Of a DNA stretch of 64,000 bases, positions 43,579 to 54,397 are shown one piece after another. Source of the stretch: Coniferiporia sulphurascens (Eukaryota; Basidiomycota; Agaricomycetes; Hymenochaetales; Hymenochaetaceae); the NCBI GenBank assembly GCA_002794785.1, contig NBBA01000012.1, forward strand, positions 930,001 to 994,000, in the 5' to 3' direction. The position numbers were made by a program, and so were the translations under genes. Every line of letters starts with the position of its first letter. Positions within the stretch are counted from its first letter, which is position 1. The notes below the pieces were generated by a model. That model was not told the DNA's origin. It was given only the letters and a program-made list of their open reading frames with translations, and made no database searches.

Positions 43579-44635
43579 CTCGTAAGTGATGTTTGAGCTG
43601 TGAGACTTGGAGATGATATGACATGAAATGGGCAGCAAGCCACATTCTTTTATATGCGAAGTGTCAAAGCATGACGGATTGCTGCCGTCGGCAAGTACTG
43701 GTGACGAGTCCTTCGGCAGTGGGCACTGGAATCGTAAGCTTTGATATCGTTCGTTGAGACACGGCATCTGTGGGTACCTGACTGGGCCACGGGACAACTA
43801 AAGCTAGTTAGTGAGAGCTACACTGTGCAGCGGATATAGAAGTCATCTGTGGGAACTCTTGTAGTATGTTGTAATGTGGCTGGCGCTGGCAAATAGGTCC
43901 CGCGCGAAACATTTTCCTAATTAAGAGGCAATTTTACAAATATGCTTACGTGAGGTCAATTATAGAAAGCTCCAATAGAAGCGATAATTATATTTTTAAG
44001 TGTTGCTTCGAGCGGAACCCTACTGAGCCAGAATTTCTCACTGGTATCGGCAACTGGCCAGCAGCTAACTTCCTTGTGTTCTCTCCTCTAAGTGTTCGAA
44101 TATTCACATTCCCAAGATCTAGACGATGACGGCCACGGGATTGTATGTTATCTGACTTACGGAGGTAACCATGACCTTGCTGAAAGAATCGCCGCAGAAC
44201 TCGAAGGCTGCCCCGCTTGACCGCTAATGCGAAATTTCCCTACTCACCTTTGCGGATACCCCTACCCCAGCTCGAGACTATAAGCATCAAATACAAGTGA
44301 GAAAAGTCTGGTTTAGCAGTATGGACAGAAACTCGCCGTTTAAGCTCCTAGATGCTACGACGCCGGGATAAGCAAACGACAGGTACCACTGTGGGAATAA
44401 AGCCTTCAGTTATGTGATTAGTCACGCCGATTCGGCAGGCACTGAACACCCGTTCTTTTTCCGAGACGACTTCATTGAAGTTCATTCTACCTTAGATTTT
44501 ACTAAGGTGCTCATCTCTGGCGAATGATGTCCGGAATGCATCTTGTTTATAATAATCGTTTCAAGTACACCTTCGTAAACACATGCAACAGCTCTTTTAA
44601 TGATATCGATATACAATTTTCGTGGTGACGTTCAG
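43579..44635. other. Array spacer, AKR-5 promoter remnant and AKR-6 3' flank
   Basis: Contains the shared upstream block at 43681-43720 and further blocks similar to the AKR-3, AKR-4 and AKR-8 flanks (GTACGCC/GTACACC with CGTAAA, and ATCGATATACAA near 44600). No gene recognised. Confidence 0.45.
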
Positions 44636-45956
44636 CTACTGAGGCCGTATCGCCTGCTTCAGCGGCCATGCGTCCTCATATGCAGCGGTTGCGAGTAAGA
44701 ACGATGCAGACGAACCATCACCCTGGAAAAGAGTAGGTAAGCTTCGCGAGTGTAAACTCCATCGTAACGGTTACTCACAATCATGGTGTTCGGGAATCCT
44801 GGGTCAAACGGAATAATACTCTCGATGTACTTTATTTGCTCATTCGACAACGATATCTTGAGTGCTTCAATGTTCGCCATAAGATGTTCCACTTTGCGGC
44901 CCCCAATGATAGGGAAGACGTAGGGCGTCTTCTGCATCACGTATGCAATGGCGACGGCTGTGATGTGCTCCGTCCCCACCTCCTTCGCCACTTTCTCCAG
45001 TGCAGCGCTCATCTTCCTCTCATCCTCGTTGCGCAGCCAGTCTGGCCGGCTGAGCGTGCGACCTTTCTCTCCGGACTCAACGCGTCGTGCCTCTTCTTCA
45101 TCCGTGCGTAGACGTCCCGCAGCAAGCACATTCCAGGGAGCGAGCGCAAGTCCGAGTGTCCGCGCCATCGGAATTATATCGCGTTCGAAACTGCGTGCCA
45201 TGACGTTCCAAGCACCTTGATAGATCACGAACGGCGTCTTGCCATGATCCTTCGCGTACTGGTTCGCAGCCGAGACGACCCACGCAGGCGTGTCTGACAC
45301 CCCTAAGTAAAGTACTTTTCCCGAGGCGACAAGATGATGCAGGTTGTTCATGACCTCCTCGATGGAGGTGTTGTAGTCCCACCAATGAACGTAGAGGATG
45401 TCGATGTAGCTCGTGCGGAGCTTCTTGAGACTCGCCTCGACGCTGATCTTGAGTGATTTCCCGTTATTTTCCGTATAATTAGCCTTGTTATTGATATTGT
45501 CTTGTCCGCGCTTGTAGTTCGTCGTGTACTGTACAATGTGTAAGTCAAATATATCGCGAAGAGGAACTTGAAAGCAATGGTCACGTGCTTTTGTTGCAAT
45601 AACAAGCTGGTCTCGGATGCCACGCTTCTCTGCCCATTCCCCGATGAAAGCTTCGGATGTCTCGTCTTGACTGTGGGAATAGTATTAGCCATATAAGATA
45701 TGTTAACTCAACGGTTTATCGGAAGCGCACTAGTTGTTGGCCGTGTCAATAAAGTTCCCACCGGCGTCGTAAAAGGCATCGAGTAGTTTGAACGACGATT
45801 CCTTGTCCATTTCTCCCATACCAAATTTCCCCCACTGGTCTCCAACGCTCATAGCACCTAACTGGAGCGGCGAGACACGCACTCCAGCGAGTGGCGACAG
45901 CACGCGGTAGCGGCCGAGGGGATTGGCTGGGGAGGAGCAGGTGCCCAAAGTGACAT
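44636..45956 (-). pseudogene. Aldo/keto reductase array copy AKR-6, one-base deletion at codon 9
   Basis: Full-length copy with all four exons, [35 protein letters not shown] and a last exon to IRPQ at 44636. In exon 1, after MSLWAPAPP, one base is missing compared with AKR-3 (CCCCAG instead of CCGCCAG, at about 45929-45931), so the annotated ATG (45956) runs out of frame. Downstream of the deletion the normal frame is fully open. A rescue start at the internal Met of MSVGDQW would omit the first strand of the barrel. Damage is therefore minimal but probably inactivating. Confidence 0.78.
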
Positions 45957-46927
45957 TTCGGAAGTGCTTTTTGGACTGTGAGGTTTATAGATAAAAGGGA
46001 AGAGCAATACACTGGGAGAGTTGGGCAGCAAGCCGCATTCCTTTATACGCAAAGTGCCAGGGCATTACGAGTCCTGCTGCCGACTGGTGACGAGTCCTTT
46101 GGCACCTAAGATTCGGCATCCGACTGAGCCGCGAGACAACAGAAAACCAGATAGCGAGTGTTGTAGTGGATATAAAAGTCAGCTGTGAGAACTTTTGTAG
46201 CCGCCGGCAGTGGATCTGCGTGAACCACCTTCCTATCCTAGAGATCACAGTTTGTCATACAATGTTGTGTCATCTCGATGTTTTCGGGCCGCCAAATCGG
46301 CGGCGTGAAAACTACTAGGAGTCACCATGTATCTTTCGTGCAACTTGAAGTAACAATTTCGTTTTAATATATTTTCGAACTCAGAGCACGAGAGACGAGC
46401 TCATTAAACTCAAACAGCGAATCCATGTGCCACAATCCACCAAATCCCCTAACTTCGGAAGACCGACTGATGCCTTCCGACCGTAGCAAAGACCATTAAC
46501 CGGATCCATTATATCCTAGCAATAGAAAGCGGCGAGTAAATGTAGTTACCATACATTAGAAATAGGGGCTTCAACTCTCGTCTATCGTTCCGCCTCATTC
46601 GGTACAGAGTTGTCTATAAATAATTTGTTTTTCATTTTCAACGGCCTCACGCAGTGCGAGCTGATTTTCTTTGAAAACCCTGATTTACCCTTCATCACGC
46701 AGGAATTCGGAAGTTTCTCCTATTTTCGGATGCATCTTGGCCTACGCACTGTTTACAAGTACGTCCACATACTTACTGGTCGGAGGCCTTCTACCTCTCT
46801 TGCTAAAATAATAAAGCCCTTCGGCGGTTGGTTTGTTCATTTCCTCGGGAACTATTAATCGTTTCCTATCAAATGTGATTACAAACACGTTCACTCTACA
46901 CCTTTAATATCATACAAGACGTCGAAT
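45957..46927. other. Array spacer between AKR-6 and relic AKR-7
   Basis: Holds the AKR-6 TATA (about 46048) and shared block (46071-46106), then distal blocks similar to other spacers (GATCACAGTTTG, CTCATTAAACTCAAACAG). The ORF at 46610-46858 has no recognisable content. Confidence 0.45.
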
Positions 46928-47518
46928 TTAGTTTCCCTGCGGTCGAATAACCTGCTTCAGTGGCCATCGATCAACATGCGCCGCGTTCGGCAATGCCCAA
47001 CTGGACGATGTGCCGTCGCCCCAGAGACGTATTAATCAATACTTTATACAGATATAAGTCAATTCACTTACAACAAAGTATTGGGGAGTCCTGGGTCAAA
47101 CGGTAGGATGCTCTCGATGTACTTTATTTGCTCGTCCGTCAACGATATCTTAAGTGCTTCAATGTTCGCCATAAGATGTTCCACTTTGCGGCCCCCAATG
47201 ATAGGGAAGACGTAGGGCATCTTCTGCATCACGTATGCAATGGCGACAGCCGTGATGTGCCCCGTCCCCACCTCCCTGGCAACCTTCTCTAGTGCGTCGC
47301 TCACCTTCTTCTCATCCTCGTTGTGCACCCAGTCAGGCCGCATGGTCATGCGACCTTTCTCTCTGGACTCAGCGCGCCGTGCCTCTTCTGCATCCGTGCG
47401 TTAAAGTCCCTCAGCGAGTACTGTACATTCCAGAAAGCGAGCGCGAGTCCGAGTGGGGAGAGCACGCGGTAGCGGCCAAAGGGAGTGGGCAGTGGGGAGC
47501 GGTGCCCCAGAGAGACGT
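46928..47518 (-). pseudogene. Aldo/keto reductase relic AKR-7 (start lost, large internal deletion)
   Basis: The C-terminal exon (GDGTSSSWALPNAAHVDRW to RPQGN, stop 46928-46930) and the 3' half of exon 3 ([31 protein letters not shown]) are well conserved. The 5' side is collapsed: sequence for GRYRVLSPL is joined directly to GLALAFWNV, so everything from exon 1 through most of exon 3 is missing, including the catalytic residues. The expected start ATG is ACG (47516-47518). Confidence 0.82.
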
Positions 47519-48716
47519 TCTAGTGGGGTAGTTTAGTTCGTGGGTAAGAGAATTGGACAGCGGATGATAATATTGAAGAGATTGCAGAGACACTGACTTT
47601 TTATACGCATAATCCGGAAACGTTTTTTACCGTTTATTTCGCCAGGAGCTGTTGACGACTCGGACTTCCTTCGGCACATCCACAACTTGGTAAGCCCGAA
47701 CCTGGATATGTTTACTATACAACTTGTCGGAAGCTGGTGATGACTTCCTCCGGCACATCTACATCTTGGTAAGCCCTCTGATACGTTACCAGTGCTCGGG
47801 GCTACTAATGACGATAAAGTCGGGTAAAAGAGTAAAAGAGTCTGAAATTGGATCTAGGATTCGCGTTGATGAATAATCGTTATGTCATCTGATAGTCCCA
47901 GCGGCGGTCTCCGGCGCAGTTGCCCAGCCACAAACATCGGATACCCCAATTGTATCCCTTTCTCCTCGGTATGAAGAAAAAAGAGAAATTCACCGTTTCC
48001 ACAGTATTTTCACGATCTCATTTGCAATTTTATATCGCTTAATTCTGTTGTCGGCTTAATGAACTAGCACTCACGCAAGTTGGCACGCTCAATTTTTTTG
48101 GCCGGATGAATCGGGACGATAGGAGGTTGAAAACCAGCCCACCTGAACTTTTCCGGGCGCAAAGGCTAAGTCACGATACCCCCGATGCGCCTGTTTAAAA
48201 GCTTTCGGAGTCTCGTTACTGACGGCTTTTGCTTCTTATTGAACATTGGTTAGACACAGTCTGCCAAGCGTATATCCGCGATGGCTCGGCCCGGGACAAT
48301 TCAATATCCCCTCAAGTTCACCTGTGCGCCCGTCACATTCCTCATGCAAGGTAAGGGTGTGCGACCAAAGCGTAAAAACTCGCTATTAAGGCTCCTGGAC
48401 GTTACGATGCTGGGATAACTCTTGCAGTGGAGGGTAAACGACCGGTAGCACCTTGGGAATAAATCCTTCGTTTATACGATTAATTAGTCACTCCAACTCG
48501 GCAAGCACTGACCACTAGTCTTCTAATCTGTTCGAGTCGATTTCTTTACACCGACTTCGCATTTTACTGAGTGGGTTCATTCCGGCGGATAATGTCCAAG
48601 CTTACACCTCGTTTTAGGGGTTGTATCATCCATTTCGTGATAATGATCTAAAGTATTTCCTTGTAGATATACGCAACAGATTTTTCTAAACATGTATTTA
48701 TCACAGTATCGTTCAG
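47519..48716. other. Array spacer between AKR-7 and AKR-8
   Basis: TATA-like TTTTTATACGC near 47600 and two tandem versions of the shared block (about 47648-47700 and 47730-47775, each ending CTTGGTAAGCCC). Distal spacer blocks follow. No gene recognised. Confidence 0.45.
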
Positions 48717-50024
48717 CTACTGAGGCCGTATCGCCTGCTTCAGCGGCCATCCGTCCTCATATGCAGCCGATCCGAGTAAGAAGTTTGTCGACGTGCCATC
48801 ACCCTGGAAAGGAGTGGGTAAGATTCGCGAGTGTAAACTCCATCGTAAGAGTTACTCACGATCATGGTGTTCGGGAATCCTGGGTCAAACGAAATGATAC
48901 TCTCGATGTACTTTATTTGCTTATCCGAAAGCGATATCTTGAGTGCCTCAATGTTCGCCATCAGATGCTCCACCTTTCGTCCACCAATGATGGGGAAGAC
49001 GTAGGGCGTCTTCTGCATCACGTATGCAATGGCGACAGCTGTGATGTGCTCCGTCCCCACCTCCTTCGCCACCTTTTCCAGCGCCGCACACACCTTCTTT
49101 TCGTCCTCGTTACGCATCCAGTCAGGTTGCATGACAGTTCGGCCCTTTTCTCCAGACTCGGCACGGCGGGCCTCCTCAGCGTCTGTGCGTAGACGTCCTC
49201 CGGCAAGTACGTTCCAAGGTGCAAGCGCGAGCCCTTGTGCACGCGCCATAGGGATGATCTCGCGCTCGAAGCTACGCTCCATAACGTTCCATGCACCTTG
49301 GTAGATAACGAATGGCGTCTTTCCGTGATCCTTTGCGTACTGGTTCGCGGCCGAAACAACCCATGCGGGGGTGTCGGACACACCCAAGTAGAGAACCTTG
49401 CCAGAAGCAACGAGGTGATGCAGGTTGTTCATGACCTCCTCGATTGAGGTGTTGTAGTCCCACCAGTGTACGTAGAGGATGTCGATGTAGCTCGTGCGCA
49501 GCTTTTTGAGACTCGCTTCAACGCTGACTTTGAGCGACTTGGCGTTGTTGCCTGTATAGTTTGCCTGGTTCTTAATGTTATCTTGACCACGCTTATAGTT
49601 TGTCGTGTACTGGTAAAAGAATAAGCCGAATCCCAGTAAGAGCATTTATGGACAAGTACCTTGGTTGCAATAACGAGTTGGTCGCGAATACCGCGTTTCT
49701 CGGCCCACTCGCCGATAAATGACTCAGAAGTTTCATCTTGACTGTAATCGAACAACTGGGTAAGACTGAGTAACCGAGATGCCGAGGGGAGACGCACTAG
49801 TTGTTGGCCGTATCAATAAAATTTCCACCGGCATCATAGAACGCATCTAGGAGCTTGAACGACGCCTCCTTGTCCATTTCACCCATGCCGAACTTTCCCC
49901 ACTTGTCGCCGATGCTCATGGCCCCGAGCTGGAGCGGCGACACGCGCACACCGGCGAGCGGCGAAAGCACACGATAGCGACCGAGGGGAGTGGCTGGCGG
50001 AGGAGCAGGAGTCCAGAGAGACAT
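48717..50024 (-). CDS. Aldo/keto reductase array copy AKR-8
   Basis: Intact-looking, the most upstream copy. [26 protein letters not shown] with split Tyr codon, [74 protein letters not shown], last exon GDGTSTN to IRPQ, stop 48717-48719. In the middle of exon 3 ([23 protein letters not shown]) it is closer to AKR-1 than to its neighbours AKR-4 and AKR-6, suggesting sequence exchange or an older pairing across the array. Confidence 0.87.
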
Positions 50025-51215
50025 CTTGGATAATATTGTTAGGTGCTAAGAGTGGTAGACAAGAAGTGGTGTTGAGGATGAGATATACTGAAGGGACGAG
50101 CAATAGTGAGCCTTTATAGTCCATGCTCACTGCCCAGTGCCATGTCAAGGCATTCTTGCTATGCTTCCGCCGCGCGGAATGAGTGACGACTCTCCTCGGC
50201 ACGTCTCTACCTTAGTAAGTTACGCAAAACACGTATCCTATCCATCGTCAGCCAAAGCCGTAAGTGCACGAAAGAGGGAAACTCGACGTATGAGCGAAGT
50301 AGGACATGTGTGAGATTTGCACGAAAATCTTACTCGATATGTATATTTGATCCACGTTCGACCATTACGCGGTGCCAGCCTTGCATGGCCGAACCTCCGC
50401 CTAAGACCGCAATATGAATCTGTACTCCGGATTTCTCCGGCCTGTCAACATTACGCAATATGCATACAGCACCTTGTGGTCCGCTGCGGCATTCGAACGC
50501 GCGAACGTACATAATACTGACTATTTACACGTTACACGGGGTTTGGCCCTTATTATTGAATTTCTGAGCAAATCAATTTTTCTGAATGAATTGTCTGCCG
50601 GCGGCCCGTGCGGCCTTTTTTCTAGCCCAACTTTCTTCTATGTATTGAAGATCGCGATCACTGTATATCTTTTAATGCCGCTTTAATGGGCATAAATGGC
50701 ACCTTTCTGGGCTTGTACCTCAAAAACGACAAGCCGCATTCAATGTTTTAAGCGCAAGTGTGTAAGGAATTTCAGGTGTGTGTTCTGTGAGATAAAGGAC
50801 GACCCTGGTTGGCCTTCGGCATCTCGGGTGCTAAGGAATGTTTTCTAAGTTTTTACCAGTGTCTCCATACTCCATGATCGGCCCGGGTCGCGATTGCTGG
50901 AGTCCAGTAACTAGAAACGACTTATGTGAGTCTGTATGCGCGTGTAGGGGTCCAGGCACCAGCGCAAAGCCACTATCTTTAAAGCGGGTGTGACCTTGAG
51001 TGAGATATGCGGTGACATAGATATAGGGGTTTCCTGGCGAAGACGAATTCGATCCTCGAGCAAAATGACAGCGAAGAACATGGCCTGGGTCATTTATTAG
51101 CCACCCATTGTCGCGGACACTATTATGTCAAACTAAAGCCGGTATAAGTGTACGCATTTGTGAAGTGGGCCTCCGAACGGAGCAACTGATACGAGCACGT
51201 CAAGGGCATAGTCGT
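50025..51215. other. AKR-8 upstream region and spacer
   Basis: TTTATAG near 50112 and a loose version of the shared block at 50165-50215 (GTGACGAC, CTCGGCACGTC). Beyond that, no recognisable gene or repeat. Confidence 0.4.
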
Positions 51216-51999
51216 TTACGGAGGGTCGGCCGGGTCGATGAGTGTCCAGAGCTGCGCAAGAGTAGACCCCTCGGCGCGCGGTGCAGTCTAGTTGACTGTA
51301 CTATTCATGATATTCTGATAATAGACGTGAATAAAAGACACCAATCAGTATAATGAGAGGCAGAATCGCTAGACGCCTTACGGGATCAACGTCCGTCGCC
51401 GTAAGCGTGTCGCCGTCGGACATTATACTGTCGAACGGAATCACCATGTAATAGCTTCCAATACACCAGCTGTGAGTACTAGGAACTGTAAGTCAACTGA
51501 TTTGTAAATGGTCGGAGCAGCCTCAACTAGTTCCCACGCCATCGGAGCGACTCCTTGAACGAGTCCGTTATCCTATAGTACGGCATATGGGTCGCCAATC
51601 CGAGTCCCTCGTAAGTATAAGAACAAGCCAACTGGAGTATCCAGGCGGATAAATGCACCGCCATGACTGGCCTTACCGGTCCGATTGTTCAGAGTAGACA
51701 AACACTGGAGTCTGAGGATGGTCTCTCCGCTGCCTGACGAGTATGAGAAGTACGTAAACTATAGTTAATACATGAGCATGTCTTATACGACCAGAAGAAG
51801 CAATAGATATCGTTACATACAACCATACTGTCTGAGGCTGGGGCATTTGGGAACCACGTAATAACAGGTGTCTCATCGGCAGGAAAAAACTCTGCGACAT
51901 TGAGCCAATGTCCGATTCCGACATTTGAATGGTGTAGTCGTTAACATCAACAGGACTCCCTGCGCCTGCGATGGACGGGATGGGGAAAAGAGAAACCAT
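51216..51999 (-). pseudogene. Ricin-B-type lectin-like protein, copy 3 (frameshifted in exon 1)
   Basis: Paralogue of the loci at 11414-12166 and 15128-15888. From ATG 51999 it reads MVSLFPIPSIAGAG and VNDYTIQ, then the homologous frame jumps by one base: the trefoil continues as NVGIGHWLN and TPVITWFPNAP in another frame. A single missing A in the CAAAT run explains this. Later exons are weakly conserved (LVQGVAPMAWELVE, VIPFDS, STLAQLWTLID) down to a stop at 51216-51218. It lies beyond the reductase array. Confidence 0.62.
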
Positions 52000-54397
52000 G
52001 GTGGGCGGGGTTAAGCAGATACTTGCGAGGATGTTTCTGGTGTTACGGATTCCTGCACTAGTTTACTCGATTTATAAACTTAAAATCGACCACTTCCATT
52101 TATATAGTATAACCGAAGTGGAAGATCATTGGATTGAAGCAAAAAGCTCGGACACCCGTCCTGAATGGAAAGACAAAACAGTTTAGTGCGACATTCGCGG
52201 GCCAAGAAATTTCAAATCCACGGGTCCTCACGGGAGTATTTCCGCATCAGATGTTGCTATCGCCGAAAAGAACGCTCGGGTGCGGCGGTACCCGCCCTTC
52301 CAAGAGTATGCCGTCGGTTCCAAGTCCCTCGGCACCAAAGCGGTCTTTTGATATGCCGGACGCATAGTGCTGGCAAATTGTGTACTTTGCACGTTGGTAC
52401 AATTGCCGCCGCTCTACCTCTTCATACGCTATCCCTCATCACAGAATAGCTATCTCAAAGGTATGTCAATAGATATTTACCGGGCATTTCGATATAGGGT
52501 GCCTGCATTATTGACTCAGGTCCCGTCCCTCGTCCATGGAAGCTCCAGCTCAGCCGAGGTAGTCACTGGTCTAGACGAGTGGCTCGCATGAACGGAAGCG
52601 TTTACATTTCTCAGTTCTCTGGTTCTTTTCTCGGAGATTTGATCACTGCTTCTTTCAAGTTGTCTATCTGGATACTCCTGTATCACGACGGGACAATGAG
52701 GCTGCCTTCGAGTTCATGACATTGGGATATTTTCGTAAACCTCACACACCTCAGTGGTCTTGCACATGAAGAATTCAGCAGAGCCTCGTACCTATAGTTT
52801 ATATACGAAGGTCTATCTTCTTGACTGTCGTCGTTGTGTCAGAAAGTGCTGAAGGTGGAAGACTCGTAACTTACTACTACATGTAGAAGCTCCTGGCATG
52901 ATGTTTCGTGGGTTCGCTAGAAGATCGTCTACTCACTGGAGCTATCCGGTCACATTTGTTGAGGGATGGGTTGAAAGATCCTAGTACTTCGTGCAAAAAA
53001 AACCAGTCCTTGGAGCTTGGAGAGGGATTTTGCAAGGTTTGTTGGAAGCGCCCCGGGCCGATTCTCAGCCGTTACATGACGCAAGGCACGTGCCGTGACA
53101 GTTCTCACGGCAAGGGCATATATTACCCTTTAAAGAGTTGAAAATCAACGGAATTACAGTAATTGATAATGTTATTAATCAATGCAAAATATCAAATAAA
53201 GTGATGTTTATTTCACAGCGCGAATATTATTGGGCCCGATAAAACGCATGCTACATAGCCAGCCTTTTTAAGGAATAATAAAAAGCCTGCTAGGGCGACG
53301 GACTTTTTGGGGGATTGGGGAATGAAGTTTTGGGGATTTGGAATGTAATTTTACTCTACTAATGTAATAACTGATGCGAGCCATTCGGTGAAGGATTATG
53401 CTGGTGATGCAGAATGAGGTTGCGGTGAATGTGATTGGAATGATGATGCGATGCGATGCGTATGATACTCGTGATGCCGGTGATCGTTGTGAAAATGGAA
53501 AGACAATGCGTGAAAGTGAAAGGGGAAAGGAAGGAAGAGAATTTGATGCTTGTGATTTTGGGTGGATATGTTTTTAGGAGACTAGTTTTAGGCTGAGAAG
53601 GGGGTGGTGAGACGACACAAGGGAGATATCAAGAACGAAGCGGGGGGAAGGAATAAAACCGATCAAGAAGCGTTTTCGGACGTGATATAAATGGAGAAAG
53701 ACGTGCTTTGCAATAAGGACGCAGCGGGATGCGTAAGAACGGAAGGGAAGCCGCTGCGAGCCGGATGTATGGTTTAATTAGGGGAGAAAATCGAGATGAT
53801 TCCATGGGGAATTTTGGGCGAGGCCGGTGACTACTGTTGCGAATGTGGCGTTAAACAGGAACCCTGGATTGCGGAGTTTCAGTGCAACACGCACAGACCC
53901 GCGTGGTCGCGGAAGGAGCGCCGGATCGTTGGACGTGGGTAAATGTGGTCCAACGACAAGAGGGAGGGAACAAAAGTGGAAACAGATGAGAAAGTCTATA
54001 GACCTAGCGAAAGGTCGGAATGCAATATAAATTGGGGCCCACGTCCGCCTTCGCTGCCGAGGGCAACTGTGCGGATGCGGAATGACAATAAGGACGAGCA
54101 AGTGGAGAGAAAAAAATCTAGTTGAATGCTTGATATAAATGCGTGCGTGAAAGGGTAATGAAAATACCATGAAAGGATGTACAGCGTGGTGTGACAAGAC
54201 GCAACGACCAGAAAGGACGCACGCAATTTTCCCGAACAGTAAAATAAATTGACATGACACCCCCGTGGCGTCAACCATATGTCGGCCGGTCGAAAACCGT
54301 TTTGTAGTTGTAGTTTTTTTTATGGTTGGCCCATTGCGGAAGATGGTAGACGAGCTGGCACGGAGGAAAGAATCAACCTTGCCATGAAAGCATTGCA
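52000..54397. other. Intergenic, nothing recognised
   Basis: Only short ORFs and purine-rich sequence. A small cluster of GATGCGATGCGATGCG-type repeats lies near 53450. The minus-strand ORF 53778-54398 (206 codons) is directly downstream of the orphan gene on the same strand and has no recognisable domain; it may be 3' UTR. Confidence 0.35.

Noticed and set aside
22765..50024. Reductase copies as retrocopies made by the resident LINEs
   Set aside because: All copies retain introns at identical places and share promoters and spacer, which needs DNA-level duplication.
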